Positions 25,445-34,611 of a stretch of DNA of 64,000 nt are shown here, piece by piece. Location of the stretch: NCBI GenBank assembly GCA_035510455.1, contig DATKHB010000020.1:1-64000 (forward strand), written 5' to 3'. The translations under genes and the position numbers were made by a program. Under the pieces are notes generated by a model that searched no databases, had not been told where the DNA came from, and saw only the letters and a program-made list of their open reading frames with translations. The first letter of the stretch is position 1, and every line of letters begins with the position of its first letter. The DNA comes from DATKGL01 sp035510455. GTDB taxonomy: Bacteria > Patescibacteriota > Saccharimonadia > Saccharimonadales > UBA4665.

Positions 25445-26446
25445 ATGGCTATTAATAACATTATGCAGGGGACAATAACTAATCGTATTACACGCGTTGC
25501 GGCTTTAGGATTCGTGTTGTTTGCCGCAATTTTTATCCTGTCTACTAAAACTACGTATGCGGCCTCTGGTAACGGATTTATAGTATCGCCGGTTCGCGAA
25601 GAGCTGACAGTTAAAAAAGGGCAGTCCGTTTCTATCCAGATGTCTGTCCAGAATCCGACTACCGCTCCTCTGACAGCTGAACCAGTAGTCAATGATTTTG
25701 AAGCTAACCCTAACGAAAGTGGCGTGCCAGATCTACTTTTGAATAACAAGCCGCCTTTCCCAGTAAATGATTTTAGGTCACTAGTTTTACCGCTCAATAA
25801 CTTGTCTCTAAAGCCCGGTCAAAAAGTCTACTTTTTAGTTACCATAAGTGTGCCTGCTAATGGTGCGAGCGGGGGCTATTATGGCGCAATTCGTTTTGTA
25901 CCAACCAGCACTAATATATCTGGTGGCAACGTTGGACTAACTGCAAGCGTAGGCACGCTCTTCTTAATTACCGTTCCAGGGCACTTGGTCGAGCATTTAA
26001 GCATTGTACAGCTTGCTTCAGTGAATTCTTCCGGTACCCCAGAATCGGTGTTTTTCGGCGGGGATGTCTCGCTAATGAACAGAATTGATAACACCGGCAA
26101 TATTCACTTAGCACCCTACGGCTCGGTGCAAGTAAAGAATATGGAGGGGCACGAAGTTTATCACTATAACTTTAATAGCACTCAAGGTAATATTTTACCT
26201 GATAGTGTTAGAAAATTCGTTGATCCGCTCTCATATAAAGGCTGGCTTGGTCATTACACGGTTAGTGAGTATCTTGCGTGGTCTCAGGGATCAGGGAACA
26301 TTCTTTATGCAAGCACGAGTTTTTGGTACTTCCCTATATGGTTTGTAATTCTGGTGTTAGTAATTGTAGCGTTGATTATTGTCTGGGTAGTCCGCAAAAA
26401 TAAAAAGAAACAAAAACGCCAAGCCGCAAAATCTCCCAAAACCTGA
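25445..26446 (+). CDS. DUF916/WxL-anchor-like membrane protein
   Basis: 333 residues: signal peptide (to about TYAA), an N-terminal immunoglobulin-like domain starting GFIVSPVREELTVKKGQSVS, a second beta domain, then one membrane helix near the C-terminus (about 293-316) and a Lys/Arg-rich cytosolic tail. This order (signal, two beta domains, membrane helix, basic tail) is that of DUF916/DUF3324 proteins, which in Firmicutes partner WxL surface proteins. Assignment rests on architecture and the opening motif. It would hold the three secreted paralogues at the membrane (inference). Confidence 0.65.
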   Translation: MAINNIMQGTITNRITRVAALGFVLFAAIFILSTKTTYAASGNGFIVSPVREELTVKKGQSVSIQMSVQNPTTAPLTAEPVVNDFEANPNESGVPDLLLNNKPPFPVNDFRSLVLPLNNLSLKPGQKVYFLVTISVPANGASGGYYGAIRFVPTSTNISGGNVGLTASVGTLFLITVPGHLVEHLSIVQLASVNSSGTPESVFFGGDVSLMNRIDNTGNIHLAPYGSVQVKNMEGHEVYHYNFNSTQGNILPDSVRKFVDPLSYKGWLGHYTVSEYLAWSQGSGNILYASTSFWYFPIWFVILVLVIVALIIVWVVRKNKKKQKRQAAKSPKT

Positions 26447-26501
26447 GCATTGTTTTTTATCACGCTTACGTTATGATGATTACCAGGTAAGCATCTTTAA
26501 T

Positions 26502-27383
26502 ATGGGTCATAAACTAACAAAAATTATCCTAGTCTCTTTTTTGATTGCACTGGGGGTTCAACTGTTTTTAGTAAGCGGTGCCAAGGCACTAGTTAACCCG
26601 CAAAATGGTTCAATTGGGCTTTCCGGAACGATTTCAGCCCCACCGCCGAGTACCGGAGCAACAATTATCACCCCATCGAATGGTCAGTCTTTTTCCTCTG
26701 AACCGATTACCGTTGCCGGCTTGTGCCCTAGCGGTCTTCTAATAGAAATTTTTGACAATAATATCTTTGCTGGGTCTACAAATTGTACTAATGGTAGCTA
26801 CACCCTAAAAATAGATTTGTTTAGTGGACAAAACAGTTTGGTAGCGATTGATTATGACGCCCTAAATCAAGCCGGTCCGAGCTCTGCTACCGTTTCGGTT
26901 TCATATAGTAGCGGCTCGTTCTTGCAGTTTGGTACCCTCCTAACACTGACTTCAAGCTATGCCAAGCGTGGTGCCAATCCTGGCCAGCAACTCACTTGGC
27001 CGATTAGCCTAAACGGCGGGACCTCACCGTACGCCCTAAGCATAAACTGGGGAGATGGTTCCACTCCGCAGCTGCTAAGTGAAGGCCTGTCGGGTAATAT
27101 CACTCTGTCACACACATACGCTCAGGCAGGTACCTATACGGTTACCATCGTAGCTACCGATAAAAACGGCGAGATGGCATTTTTGCAGGTCGTTGCCGTA
27201 GCCAATGGGCCGGTTAAGCAATCAACCGCCTCTAGTTCTACCACCACAAAAACAGTTAATAAGGTTATCTGGTGGCCAATGCTAATTTTTATACCGATAA
27301 TTATTTCGTCGTTTTGGCTAGGTCGGCGCTACGAGCAACTCTATCTAAGACGCAACTTAAGCCCGCCAGGAGATGAATTTTAG
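26502..27383 (+). CDS. PKD-domain surface protein with C-terminal membrane anchor
   Basis: 293 residues. Signal peptide ends near AKA. One Ig-like domain (ITPSNGQSFSSEPITVAGLC) precedes a PKD domain with the signature INWGDGS and HTYAQAGTYTVTIVATD. A Ser/Thr linker leads to a membrane helix (about 255-272) and a short basic tail. Such domains act in protein-protein or glycan contacts outside the cell. It has its own possible -10 (TATGAT at 26473) and ends the surface block. Confidence 0.82.
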   Translation: MGHKLTKIILVSFLIALGVQLFLVSGAKALVNPQNGSIGLSGTISAPPPSTGATIITPSNGQSFSSEPITVAGLCPSGLLIEIFDNNIFAGSTNCTNGSYTLKIDLFSGQNSLVAIDYDALNQAGPSSATVSVSYSSGSFLQFGTLLTLTSSYAKRGANPGQQLTWPISLNGGTSPYALSINWGDGSTPQLLSEGLSGNITLSHTYAQAGTYTVTIVATDKNGEMAFLQVVAVANGPVKQSTASSSTTTKTVNKVIWWPMLIFIPIIISSFWLGRRYEQLYLRRNLSPPGDEF

Positions 27384-27424
27384 CAGTTGAAACATCCGAA
27401 GTCGGCTGTTAACATTACTTGACT

Positions 27425-28474
27425 ATGGCTGGAAAGAAAGTATACGTTGGTATGTCCGGTGGAGTTGACAGCTCGGTGACTGCTCTGCTGCTTAAAAATC
27501 GTGGTTTTGATGTCACTGGTGTTTTTATGAAAAATTGGACTCAAGACTTTCCGGGCTTTAAGTGTCCTTGGGAAGAAGATTACCAAGATGCCAAGAGAGT
27601 TGCAGTAGAGCTCGACATCCCGTTTAAAGTCTATGACTTTGAAACTAAATATCGCCATTTTGTGGTTGATTATATGATTGATGAGTACAAGTCTGGACGG
27701 ACCCCTAACCCCGATATTCGCTGTAACGAGGAAGTTAAATTTAAGCTGTTTTTAGATACGGCACTAAAAGATGGAGCCGAGTACATAGCTACCGGTCATT
27801 ATTCGCGGGTTGTCAACGGTGAACTCAGAGTTGCCAAGGATAGCAACAAAGACCAGAGCTATTTCCTGTATCGTATAAGCCCGAAATCTCTGGAGTATTC
27901 TTTAATGCCGATTGGCGAATACACCAAACCAGAAGTCCGTAAAATAGCCGCTAAGTACCGCCTGGCTACGGCTGACAAGAAAGATAGTCAAGGTGTATGT
28001 TTTGTTGGCAACGTTAATGTTAAGAACTTTTTGCAGCAGTTCGTAACCACCAAACCAGGTTCGATTGTTGACCAAAACGGCAAGACTATCGGTGAACACG
28101 ACGGCGCGTTGTTTTATACGATCGGGCAACGTCACGGTCTTAAAATCGGCGGCGGGTTGCCTTATTATGTTACCGGCAAGAATATGAGGCTTAATGAGGT
28201 TCACGTAACCAATGATATTTCAGATAAGGATTTATGGCATGACCAGCTGAATTTTGGTTTAGCCCACTGGCTTAATGGCCCCCCGAAAAATGCTAAAAAC
28301 CTATCAGTTAGGACACGCTATCGAGCACCTCTCGTAAAGCTAAAGTCTTTGGAAGAATTGGACGAGGGAAGTTGGACAGCAAAGCTTGCTGAGCAGATTA
28401 AAGCACTAACGCCGGGTCAATCGGCGGTTATATACGAAGACGACCGGGTAGTAGGCGGCGGCATCGTTATTTAG
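27425..28474 (+). CDS. mnmA: tRNA-specific 2-thiouridylase
   Basis: About 349 residues. MnmA adds sulfur to U34 of tRNA-Lys, -Glu and -Gln. ATP pyrophosphatase P-loop GMSGGVDSSV at the N-terminus, first catalytic Cys in RCNEEVKF, second in SQGVCFVGN, then the C-terminal beta barrels. ATG 27425 was chosen over the TTG two codons earlier. Sulfur would come from the cysteine desulfurase at 14.0 kb. Confidence 0.97.
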   Translation: MAGKKVYVGMSGGVDSSVTALLLKNRGFDVTGVFMKNWTQDFPGFKCPWEEDYQDAKRVAVELDIPFKVYDFETKYRHFVVDYMIDEYKSGRTPNPDIRCNEEVKFKLFLDTALKDGAEYIATGHYSRVVNGELRVAKDSNKDQSYFLYRISPKSLEYSLMPIGEYTKPEVRKIAAKYRLATADKKDSQGVCFVGNVNVKNFLQQFVTTKPGSIVDQNGKTIGEHDGALFYTIGQRHGLKIGGGLPYYVTGKNMRLNEVHVTNDISDKDLWHDQLNFGLAHWLNGPPKNAKNLSVRTRYRAPLVKLKSLEELDEGSWTAKLAEQIKALTPGQSAVIYEDDRVVGGGIVI

Positions 28475-28553
28475 CTGTAAAAAATCTACATCATAGCAAA
28501 ATAGGGTGTCTTCATTAGCGTATCTGTTTTATACTTGAAGCAAATAAGCATTA

Positions 28554-30149
28554 ATGAGTAACACAACGACCAAACCAGCCAAAAAGCGACTTTCTTTAAG
28601 TAGTGCGGCTACGCTACTTATAGCTTCTTCGGTTTTTGGTACGATTTTAGGCTTTATCCGTACCAAACTAGTTAATGCCAATTTTTACCCTGTTGGTCCC
28701 CATAGCACTGATGCGTACTTTGCCGCTTTTAACATACCTGACTTCTTTTTCTTCACGATTGCTGCCGGAGCGCTTGGGGTAGCTTTCATGCCGGTATTGG
28801 CCGACCGCCTGAGTAAGGGTGACCGGAAAGGCGTCTGGGAATTATCAACCAGTCTACTTAATCTCCTGATGATAATAATGACCGCAATAGGAGTCATTAT
28901 TCTAGTTTTCGCTCAACCCCTAATTCACTACATAGTAGCTCCTGATTTAACGAAAGCTCAACTCACTACTACCGTCGATATCATGAGGCTTCTTGCTTTT
29001 AACCCTCTCCTATTTACTATTTCCGGGGTGTTAGTTGGGGTACAACAGACATTCGGCCGATTCTTCTTCTATGCACTAGCGCCATTGTTTTATAACCTAG
29101 CAATCATTATTAGTATATTTGTATTTAGACATAATATCGGAATAGTTGGCCTGGGGATTGGGGCACTAGCTGGAGCTCTAATCCAGCTAGGGGTCGTGTG
29201 TTTTGGTTTAATTGGCACAAAGTTCCAGTGGCATCCGAAGATAATGTGGAGAAGTTCCGAGTTCCGGCAAATCCTAAGACAACTGCCGCCTCGTTCATTG
29301 GACCAGGGTATTGATCAGGTGGAGACTATTGTCGGGACCCACTTTGCCCGCGAACTAGGTGCTGGGAACATAAGCTATTACAACAACGCCTATACACTCA
29401 GCACGGCTCCGACACTTCTTATAGGTACGGCTATCAGCACGGCTGCTTTCCCGCAACTTAATAACCGCCTGGCTCAAGGCCGCCCAGATCTATTCAGAAA
29501 AGATTTCACAAAAGTTTTGAGACTGATGGTATGGCTAGCTATGCCAGCGGCGGTCATTAGCTATTTCACCAGAGGATATTTGGCCAGATTCATCTTCTCC
29601 AGAAACGCCCCGCAGATCGCCGAAATTTTCGGATTCTTTGCGGTAGCGATTTTCTTCACGACGATCTACACCATAATCTCACGCTGGTTCTACGCTCATA
29701 AAGACACCAAGACTCCTTTATTCGTTTCATTATTTACCATTTTATTCGACATATTGCTAATTTCTTCCCTGGCTAGGGCGAATTCTTACGGTGCCAGTGG
29801 TTTGGCTATAACTCAGTCAATCGTCGCCATGGCGGAAGTGATTATCCTGTCTACCATTATCGCCATAAGAGATCCTAAGCTGTTTAATGTAGAATTCTGG
29901 ACTGGAATATTTAAAACAATCGCTGTTACCGGATTTAGTGTGATAGCTGGCTTTATAATGATTACCTTATTGCCGCTTGGGGTTAATGATCGAGGAATCG
30001 TAACACTCGGCGGCAAGCTGATGCTAATTGTTGGTGTAGTCGCTACAGTTCACATAGTTATGTCGGCATTATTCGGCCTGGAAGAAAGCCAGCCGATATT
30101 CAATCGTATAAAAAGAATTATTACAAAACCTGTTAAGCTCAGCTACTAA
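28554..30149 (+). CDS. murJ: lipid II flippase MurJ
   Basis: 531-residue MurJ/MviN family membrane protein (MOP superfamily), with about 14 hydrophobic helices. It moves lipid-linked peptidoglycan precursor across the membrane. Typical family motifs include FGTILGFIRTKL near the start, AFNIPDFFFFTIAAGALGVA, and the LPPRSLDQGIDQVETIVG region of helix 7. The gene has its own likely promoter (TATACT about 18 bases before ATG). Together with the MurF-like and Ddl genes it shows a working peptidoglycan pathway. Confidence 0.96.
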   Translation: MSNTTTKPAKKRLSLSSAATLLIASSVFGTILGFIRTKLVNANFYPVGPHSTDAYFAAFNIPDFFFFTIAAGALGVAFMPVLADRLSKGDRKGVWELSTSLLNLLMIIMTAIGVIILVFAQPLIHYIVAPDLTKAQLTTTVDIMRLLAFNPLLFTISGVLVGVQQTFGRFFFYALAPLFYNLAIIISIFVFRHNIGIVGLGIGALAGALIQLGVVCFGLIGTKFQWHPKIMWRSSEFRQILRQLPPRSLDQGIDQVETIVGTHFARELGAGNISYYNNAYTLSTAPTLLIGTAISTAAFPQLNNRLAQGRPDLFRKDFTKVLRLMVWLAMPAAVISYFTRGYLARFIFSRNAPQIAEIFGFFAVAIFFTTIYTIISRWFYAHKDTKTPLFVSLFTILFDILLISSLARANSYGASGLAITQSIVAMAEVIILSTIIAIRDPKLFNVEFWTGIFKTIAVTGFSVIAGFIMITLLPLGVNDRGIVTLGGKLMLIVGVVATVHIVMSALFGLEESQPIFNRIKRIITKPVKLSY

Positions 30150-30160
30150 AAAAGACATGA

Positions 30161-30330
30161 AAAAAGCCGTGTGATGTTTGTTAGTGTTGTTTGATGGGGA
30201 CGAACCGGTATCGGCTCAACGTCATCTAAATGACACTACTTATTCACACGGCCTGTGCCTCTCAGGGTTCCCATAGTGTTCACATAAAGTGAACTTATGT
30301 ACTCCTGTACCTGAGGGCTGGCCGTTCAGA
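30161..30330 (-). ncRNA. structured 3' region or candidate RNA with terminator (minus strand)
   Basis: 170 nt between murJ and the minus-strand gene, rich in pairing. A 9-bp perfect stem (GCCGTGTGA 30166-30174 with TCACACGGC 30244-30252) encloses hairpin GTCAT-CTAA-ATGAC (30221-30234). Outside it, CTCAGG (30261) pairs with CCTGAG (30310), enclosing GTTCAC-ATAAA-GTGAAC (30278-30294). On the minus strand the 9-bp stem is followed by a T6 run, so it ends transcription from the right. Either a long structured 3' UTR or an independent RNA; no known family recognised. Confidence 0.5.
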
Positions 30331-30331
30331 C

Positions 30332-30698
30332 CTATTGGTTCGAGAACTCTTCAGAGAGTTTCTTCTTATCGACCTTGAGCAAGCGTTGCCGCTCGGTCTC
30401 GATTTGCTGAACCGCGTCGTTGTGGCTGAACCTGATGAACGTAACCAGGTTGGATATTCCTAAGACAATGGCAAAACTATCCGACAGCAGGAGCCCGACT
30501 CCAGAGATTACGGTGATGGCTAGTGCCAACATGTTGAACGTGCCATGCAAGGTTGTATAGCTAGAGCACTGCCGCCAACACACCCGAGCTCACTGCGGTC
30601 GTAAACAGACATACAGCAGCCGCGTTGCGGTGTTGATTTGTGAGCCTGGCTCGTGTTGCGTCCAATACCGCGCTGGATTCCTCGCTAAGATTTTCCAT
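30332..30698 (-). pseudogene. small two-helix membrane protein with an apparent frameshift
   Basis: ATG at 30698 is preceded by a good Shine-Dalgarno (GGAGGAAATA) and opens a frame of 45 residues (MENLSEESSAVLDATRARLT..., then AVSSGVLAAVL) ending at TAG 30563-30561. A different frame, open from 30583 to 30332, continues plausibly with a second hydrophobic helix (MLALAITVISGVGLLLSDSF) and a charged coiled tail (IETERQRLLKVDKKKLSEEF). Joined, they give a sensible membrane protein of about 120 residues. A one-base indel near 30565-30583, real or a sequencing error, would explain it. Confidence 0.6.
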
Positions 30699-30840
30699 AC
30701 TTATTTCCTCCGGTACTTGAAAGGACAATTCTCCAATTTGAAGAATGGTTAATGTATTAGCATAAACAGATTAAAAAGTCAACGTATTCAAACAATAGTA
30801 GTGTTATTCCAAGTCGCTACAACTTAAGTATTGTTACAGG

Positions 30841-30846
30841 TATAAT
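30841..30846 (+). promoter_or_regulatory. -10 box of lepA
   Basis: TATAAT whose last bases overlap an ATG at 30845. Because a -10 box is not transcribed, that ATG is unlikely to be the start; the ATG at 30857, 10 bases after the box, fits. Confidence 0.6.
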
Positions 30847-30856
30847 GCTGACTAGC

Positions 30857-32638
30857 ATGAAGAGTTCTGATATTCGCAATTTTTGTATTATTGCCCACAT
30901 AGACCACGGTAAATCCACTCTGGCCGATCGTTTACTTGAGTTAACTGGCACCGTTGAAAAACGCCAGATGAAAGCTCAGCTTCTTGACCAGATGGATTTA
31001 GAGAGAGAACGGGGCATTACTATTAAATTGGCACCGGTTCGGATGTATCACGAAGATTTCGAGCTTAATCTTATAGATACCCCTGGTCATGTTGATTTTA
31101 GCTACGAAGTTTCTCGGAGTCTTGAAGCCTGCGAGGGCGCTCTATTGGTTGTGGACGCCACGCAAGGCATCCAAGCTCAAACTCTGGCTAATGTCTATCT
31201 AGCTCTTGGAGCGAATCTAAAAATAATACCAATAATTAATAAAATTGATTTACCGGCAGCTGATATTAAACGCACGACTGGTGAGGTCTGCAGCCTTCTT
31301 GGTTGTAAGCCGGAAGACATACTGCCAGTTAGCGCCAAAACCGGTGAGGGCGTAGACCTTGTTCTTGAAAGGATCATAAAAGATGTACCACCGCCATCAG
31401 GCAGTCCTGATAAGCCACTTCGGGCTCTAATTTTCGACACTAGGTATGATGATTACCGCGGAGTAATTGTTTATGTGCGGGTTGTTGACGGTCAGTTACT
31501 TAAGGGATCAAATATCAGGGTAACATCAACCAACATCCCGGGTATCGCTCTAGAAATCGGCAGTCTTTCTCCGCAGCCAGTGGCCGGCAACGGATTATTA
31601 ACCGGCGAAATCGGCTATGTGGTTACCAATCTAAAAAGTACCCGTGAGGCAAAAGTTGGCGACACCATAACATTGGTCTCTGACGAAATAGTCGAACCAT
31701 TGCCTGGCTACCGTGATGTGCGGCCGTTTGTCTACGCCGGTTTTTTTCCTAGCAGCAACGAATTTTATGGTGCGCTAAAAGATGCCATTGATAAATTGAG
31801 CCTAAGCGATTCGTCAATGCAATTTAGCCCCGAAAACTCTCCTGTTCTAGGATATGGCTTTCGGATTGGCTTTTTGGGTCTGCTTCATCTGGATATCGTA
31901 AAAGAAAGACTGGAGAGGGAATATAGCCTCGAATTGATAATCACTAATCCATCGACTGATTATCAGGTAACGCTTCTTAGCGGTGAAGAAATAATCATTA
32001 AGTCAGCAGCCGATTTACCAGATCAAACTACGATTAAAGAAATCAGAGAACCCTGGGTTAAGGGCGAAATTGTCTGCCCTAAAGATTACATTGGCCCCGT
32101 CTTGCAGTTGGTAGTACAAAGGCGCGGTCTGCAAAAAGATATTCACTATGTTGACTCGCAGCTGGCGGTAATTAATTTTGAGGCACCACTTTCTAATCTT
32201 TTGACTGACTTTTACGATGCCCTGAAAAGTCTAACCAGCGGCTACGGATCTTTTAACTATGAACTAGATGATTACCGCACGGAAGATCTCGTAAGGTTAG
32301 ATTTTTATGTAGCTGGCGAGAAAGTCGATGCTCTCAGTGTGGTTGCTCATCGCAGTGAATCGTTATCGCTTGGCAGGAGTATTGTCGACAAACTAAAAGA
32401 AGTTATTCCTAGGCAGCAATTCCAAGTTAGCTTACAGGCGGCTATTGGCGGCAAGTTTATCGCCAGGGAAGACGTTAGCGCTTTTCGTAAGGACGTGACA
32501 ACTGGGCTTTATGGAGGTGATGTTACGCGCAAAAAGAAAGTTTTAGCTAAACAGAAAAAAGGCAAAGAAAGGATGAAACGATTTGGTAAGGTTGATATAC
32601 CGGCAGACGCGTTTACCGTTATGCTAAGGCGTGACTGA
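30857..32638 (+). CDS. lepA: elongation factor 4 (LepA)
   Basis: 593 residues. Ribosome-associated translational GTPase. G1 AHIDHGKST, switch region RGITIK, G3 DTPGHVDF, G4 NKIDLP, then the EF4-specific C-terminal domain ending KKGKERMKRFGKVDIPADAF. All domains present at full length. The start at 30857 is preferred because the earlier in-frame ATG (30845) lies within the -10 hexamer; the resulting mRNA would be almost leaderless. Confidence 0.97.
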   Translation: MKSSDIRNFCIIAHIDHGKSTLADRLLELTGTVEKRQMKAQLLDQMDLERERGITIKLAPVRMYHEDFELNLIDTPGHVDFSYEVSRSLEACEGALLVVDATQGIQAQTLANVYLALGANLKIIPIINKIDLPAADIKRTTGEVCSLLGCKPEDILPVSAKTGEGVDLVLERIIKDVPPPSGSPDKPLRALIFDTRYDDYRGVIVYVRVVDGQLLKGSNIRVTSTNIPGIALEIGSLSPQPVAGNGLLTGEIGYVVTNLKSTREAKVGDTITLVSDEIVEPLPGYRDVRPFVYAGFFPSSNEFYGALKDAIDKLSLSDSSMQFSPENSPVLGYGFRIGFLGLLHLDIVKERLEREYSLELIITNPSTDYQVTLLSGEEIIIKSAADLPDQTTIKEIREPWVKGEIVCPKDYIGPVLQLVVQRRGLQKDIHYVDSQLAVINFEAPLSNLLTDFYDALKSLTSGYGSFNYELDDYRTEDLVRLDFYVAGEKVDALSVVAHRSESLSLGRSIVDKLKEVIPRQQFQVSLQAAIGGKFIAREDVSAFRKDVTTGLYGGDVTRKKKVLAKQKKGKERMKRFGKVDIPADAFTVMLRRD

Positions 32639-32684
32639 TACTCAAGTCTCCGTTCTGGTCTCGAATAAATACCCCCTTCTCTGT

Positions 32685-32690
32685 TACAAT
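32685..32690 (+). promoter_or_regulatory. -10 box of alaS, leaderless configuration
   Basis: TACAAT, then seven bases, then the ATG of alaS. Transcription should begin at or next to the A of the start codon; no Shine-Dalgarno is present. Confidence 0.55.
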
Positions 32691-32697
32691 ATTCATA

Positions 32698-34575
32698 ATG
32701 ACCGCTCAAGAAATCAGAAGTGCCTACCTAAAGTTCTTTGAGGACAAAAAACATGCCTTGATACCTAGATCTTTATTAGTGCCCCAGAACGACCCAACAA
32801 CTCTATTTACCGGTTCAGGCATGCAGCCGTTGATTCCTTATTTACTCGGTGAAGAGCACCCACGCGGGACTAGGCTCGTAGACAGTCAACCTTGCTTTAG
32901 AGCGCAAGACATTGAAGAAGTCGGCGACAATCGTCACACGACTTTCTTTGAAATGCTGGGGAACTGGAGTCTTGGCGATTACTTTAAGAAGGATCAGATC
33001 GATTGGTTTTGGGAGTTTTTGACTAAAACGCTAGGACTTAATCCTGGGCGCATATTCACTAGTTGTTATATTGGTAATCCGGCCGCAAACATACCAAAAG
33101 ATACCGAGAGCGCTGAAGTCTGGAAGAAGCTGTTTGCTGGTGCCGGCATTGACGCCAAAGAGGTTGATATTGGCACTCAAGAGAATGGCTACAAGGTTGG
33201 CGAGCAAGATGGTCGAATATTTTTCTACGGTGATAAAAATTGGTGGTGCCGAGCCGGCACTGCTGACGCGATGCCGGTAGGGGAGCCAGGCGGTCCAGAC
33301 ACGGAAATGTTTTACTTCTTCCCTGCTGTAACTCACAACAAGGATTACGGAGAGCTTTGTCATCCTAATTGTGACTGTGGCAGATACATGGAGATCGGTA
33401 ACTCAGTCTTCATGGAGTACTTAAAGACTGCCCGCGGTTTTGAAAAACTACCTAAGAGAAACGTTGATTACGGTGGAGGCCTAGAGCGAATAGCTGCGGC
33501 AGCTATTGATGATCCGGATATTTTTAAAATGAGTTTGCTTTGGCCGATTATTGAGAAACTAGAAAGATTATCAGGCGAAAAATATGACGCTCACACCAAC
33601 AGTATGAGAATAATCGCTGATCATCTGCGAGCCGCCGTTTTTTTAGCAGTTGATAACGTAGTCCCCAGCAACAAAGAGCAGGGCTATGTTATGCGTCGAT
33701 TAATTCGTCGAGCTATTAGATTCTCCTTTGACCTTGGTATTGAGCACAATCTCTGTCAGTCATTAGTCCCAGTGATAACTGACTTATATAAGGCAGATTA
33801 TCCAGAAGTCAGCCAAAAATCTACTCAGGTGAGCGATGCTTTAATTAAGGAAGAAAAGGTATTCCGCCAGACACTTCGGGCTGGTGTACGGGAGTTTGAA
33901 AAAATAGCCAAGGATAATTTATCCGGAGCCTCTATCTTCAAGCTTTATGATACTTACGGCTTCCCTGTTGAGCTCAGCGTAGAAGAAGCCTTCCAGCGAT
34001 CAATTAAGGTTGATGATGACTGGCGCACAGAATTTGACCGGCTAATGGATGATCAACGCAATAGGTCTCGAACGGCTACTAAGGGTGAATTCAAAGGCGG
34101 CTTGGCGGATAAAGGCGAAATCACCACCAAATACCATACGGCTACCCATATTATGTATAAGGCTCTTAAAAACGTACTTGGCGACCATGTTATACAGCGA
34201 GGTAGCAATATTACGCCCGAACGCATACGTTTTGACTTTTCTCACCCGAGCAAAGTGACCGATCAGGAGATAGAACAAGTCGAGAAGATGGTTAACGAGC
34301 AGATAGCTAGAGATTGGCCAGTGAGCTGGCGAGAAGAGAACACCAAAGAAGCTCTATCGAGCGGTGTTAGTGGTGCATTTGGTGATCGTTACGAAGGTGT
34401 TGTTAAGGTTTACACAGTAGGCGACCCCGATGGCGACAATTTTTCGCGCGAAATTTGCGGTGGTCCTCACGTCGAACATACTGGGCAGCTTGGCGGGGGC
34501 GGCAAGAAATTTAAGATCATAAAAGAAGAGTCATCAAGTTCTGGAGTTCGCAGGATTAAGGCCGTTCTTCAGTAA
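32698..34575 (+). CDS. alaS: alanyl-tRNA synthetase (without C-Ala domain)
   Basis: 625 residues. Class II catalytic core (FFEDKKHALIPRSLL, TLFTGSGMQPLIPYLLG, TFFEMLGNWSLGDYF), tRNA-recognition domain, and the editing domain with its zinc ligands (HTATH and CGGPHVEHTG). It stops just after the editing domain; standard enzymes are about 850-880 residues, so the C-terminal oligomerisation/C-Ala domain is missing. The cognate tRNA-Ala at 10.8 kb keeps the G3-U70 identity pair. Confidence 0.97.
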   Translation: MTAQEIRSAYLKFFEDKKHALIPRSLLVPQNDPTTLFTGSGMQPLIPYLLGEEHPRGTRLVDSQPCFRAQDIEEVGDNRHTTFFEMLGNWSLGDYFKKDQIDWFWEFLTKTLGLNPGRIFTSCYIGNPAANIPKDTESAEVWKKLFAGAGIDAKEVDIGTQENGYKVGEQDGRIFFYGDKNWWCRAGTADAMPVGEPGGPDTEMFYFFPAVTHNKDYGELCHPNCDCGRYMEIGNSVFMEYLKTARGFEKLPKRNVDYGGGLERIAAAAIDDPDIFKMSLLWPIIEKLERLSGEKYDAHTNSMRIIADHLRAAVFLAVDNVVPSNKEQGYVMRRLIRRAIRFSFDLGIEHNLCQSLVPVITDLYKADYPEVSQKSTQVSDALIKEEKVFRQTLRAGVREFEKIAKDNLSGASIFKLYDTYGFPVELSVEEAFQRSIKVDDDWRTEFDRLMDDQRNRSRTATKGEFKGGLADKGEITTKYHTATHIMYKALKNVLGDHVIQRGSNITPERIRFDFSHPSKVTDQEIEQVEKMVNEQIARDWPVSWREENTKEALSSGVSGAFGDRYEGVVKVYTVGDPDGDNFSREICGGPHVEHTGQLGGGGKKFKIIKEESSSSGVRRIKAVLQ

Positions 34576-34592
34576 TAATTCAAGCTTTAGCG

Positions 34593-34601
34593 TGCTATAA
34601 T
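34593..34601 (+). promoter_or_regulatory. extended -10 promoter of ftsA-like gene
   Basis: TGCTATAAT ending 10 bases before the ATG at 34612. The predicted leader is only a few bases. Confidence 0.6.
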
Positions 34602-34611
34602 CGAAAGGATT

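Noticed and set aside
30161..30330. tmRNA or other known housekeeping RNA
   Set aside because: No tRNA-like ends pairing, no tag-peptide frame and no CCA; kept only as an unassigned structured RNA.
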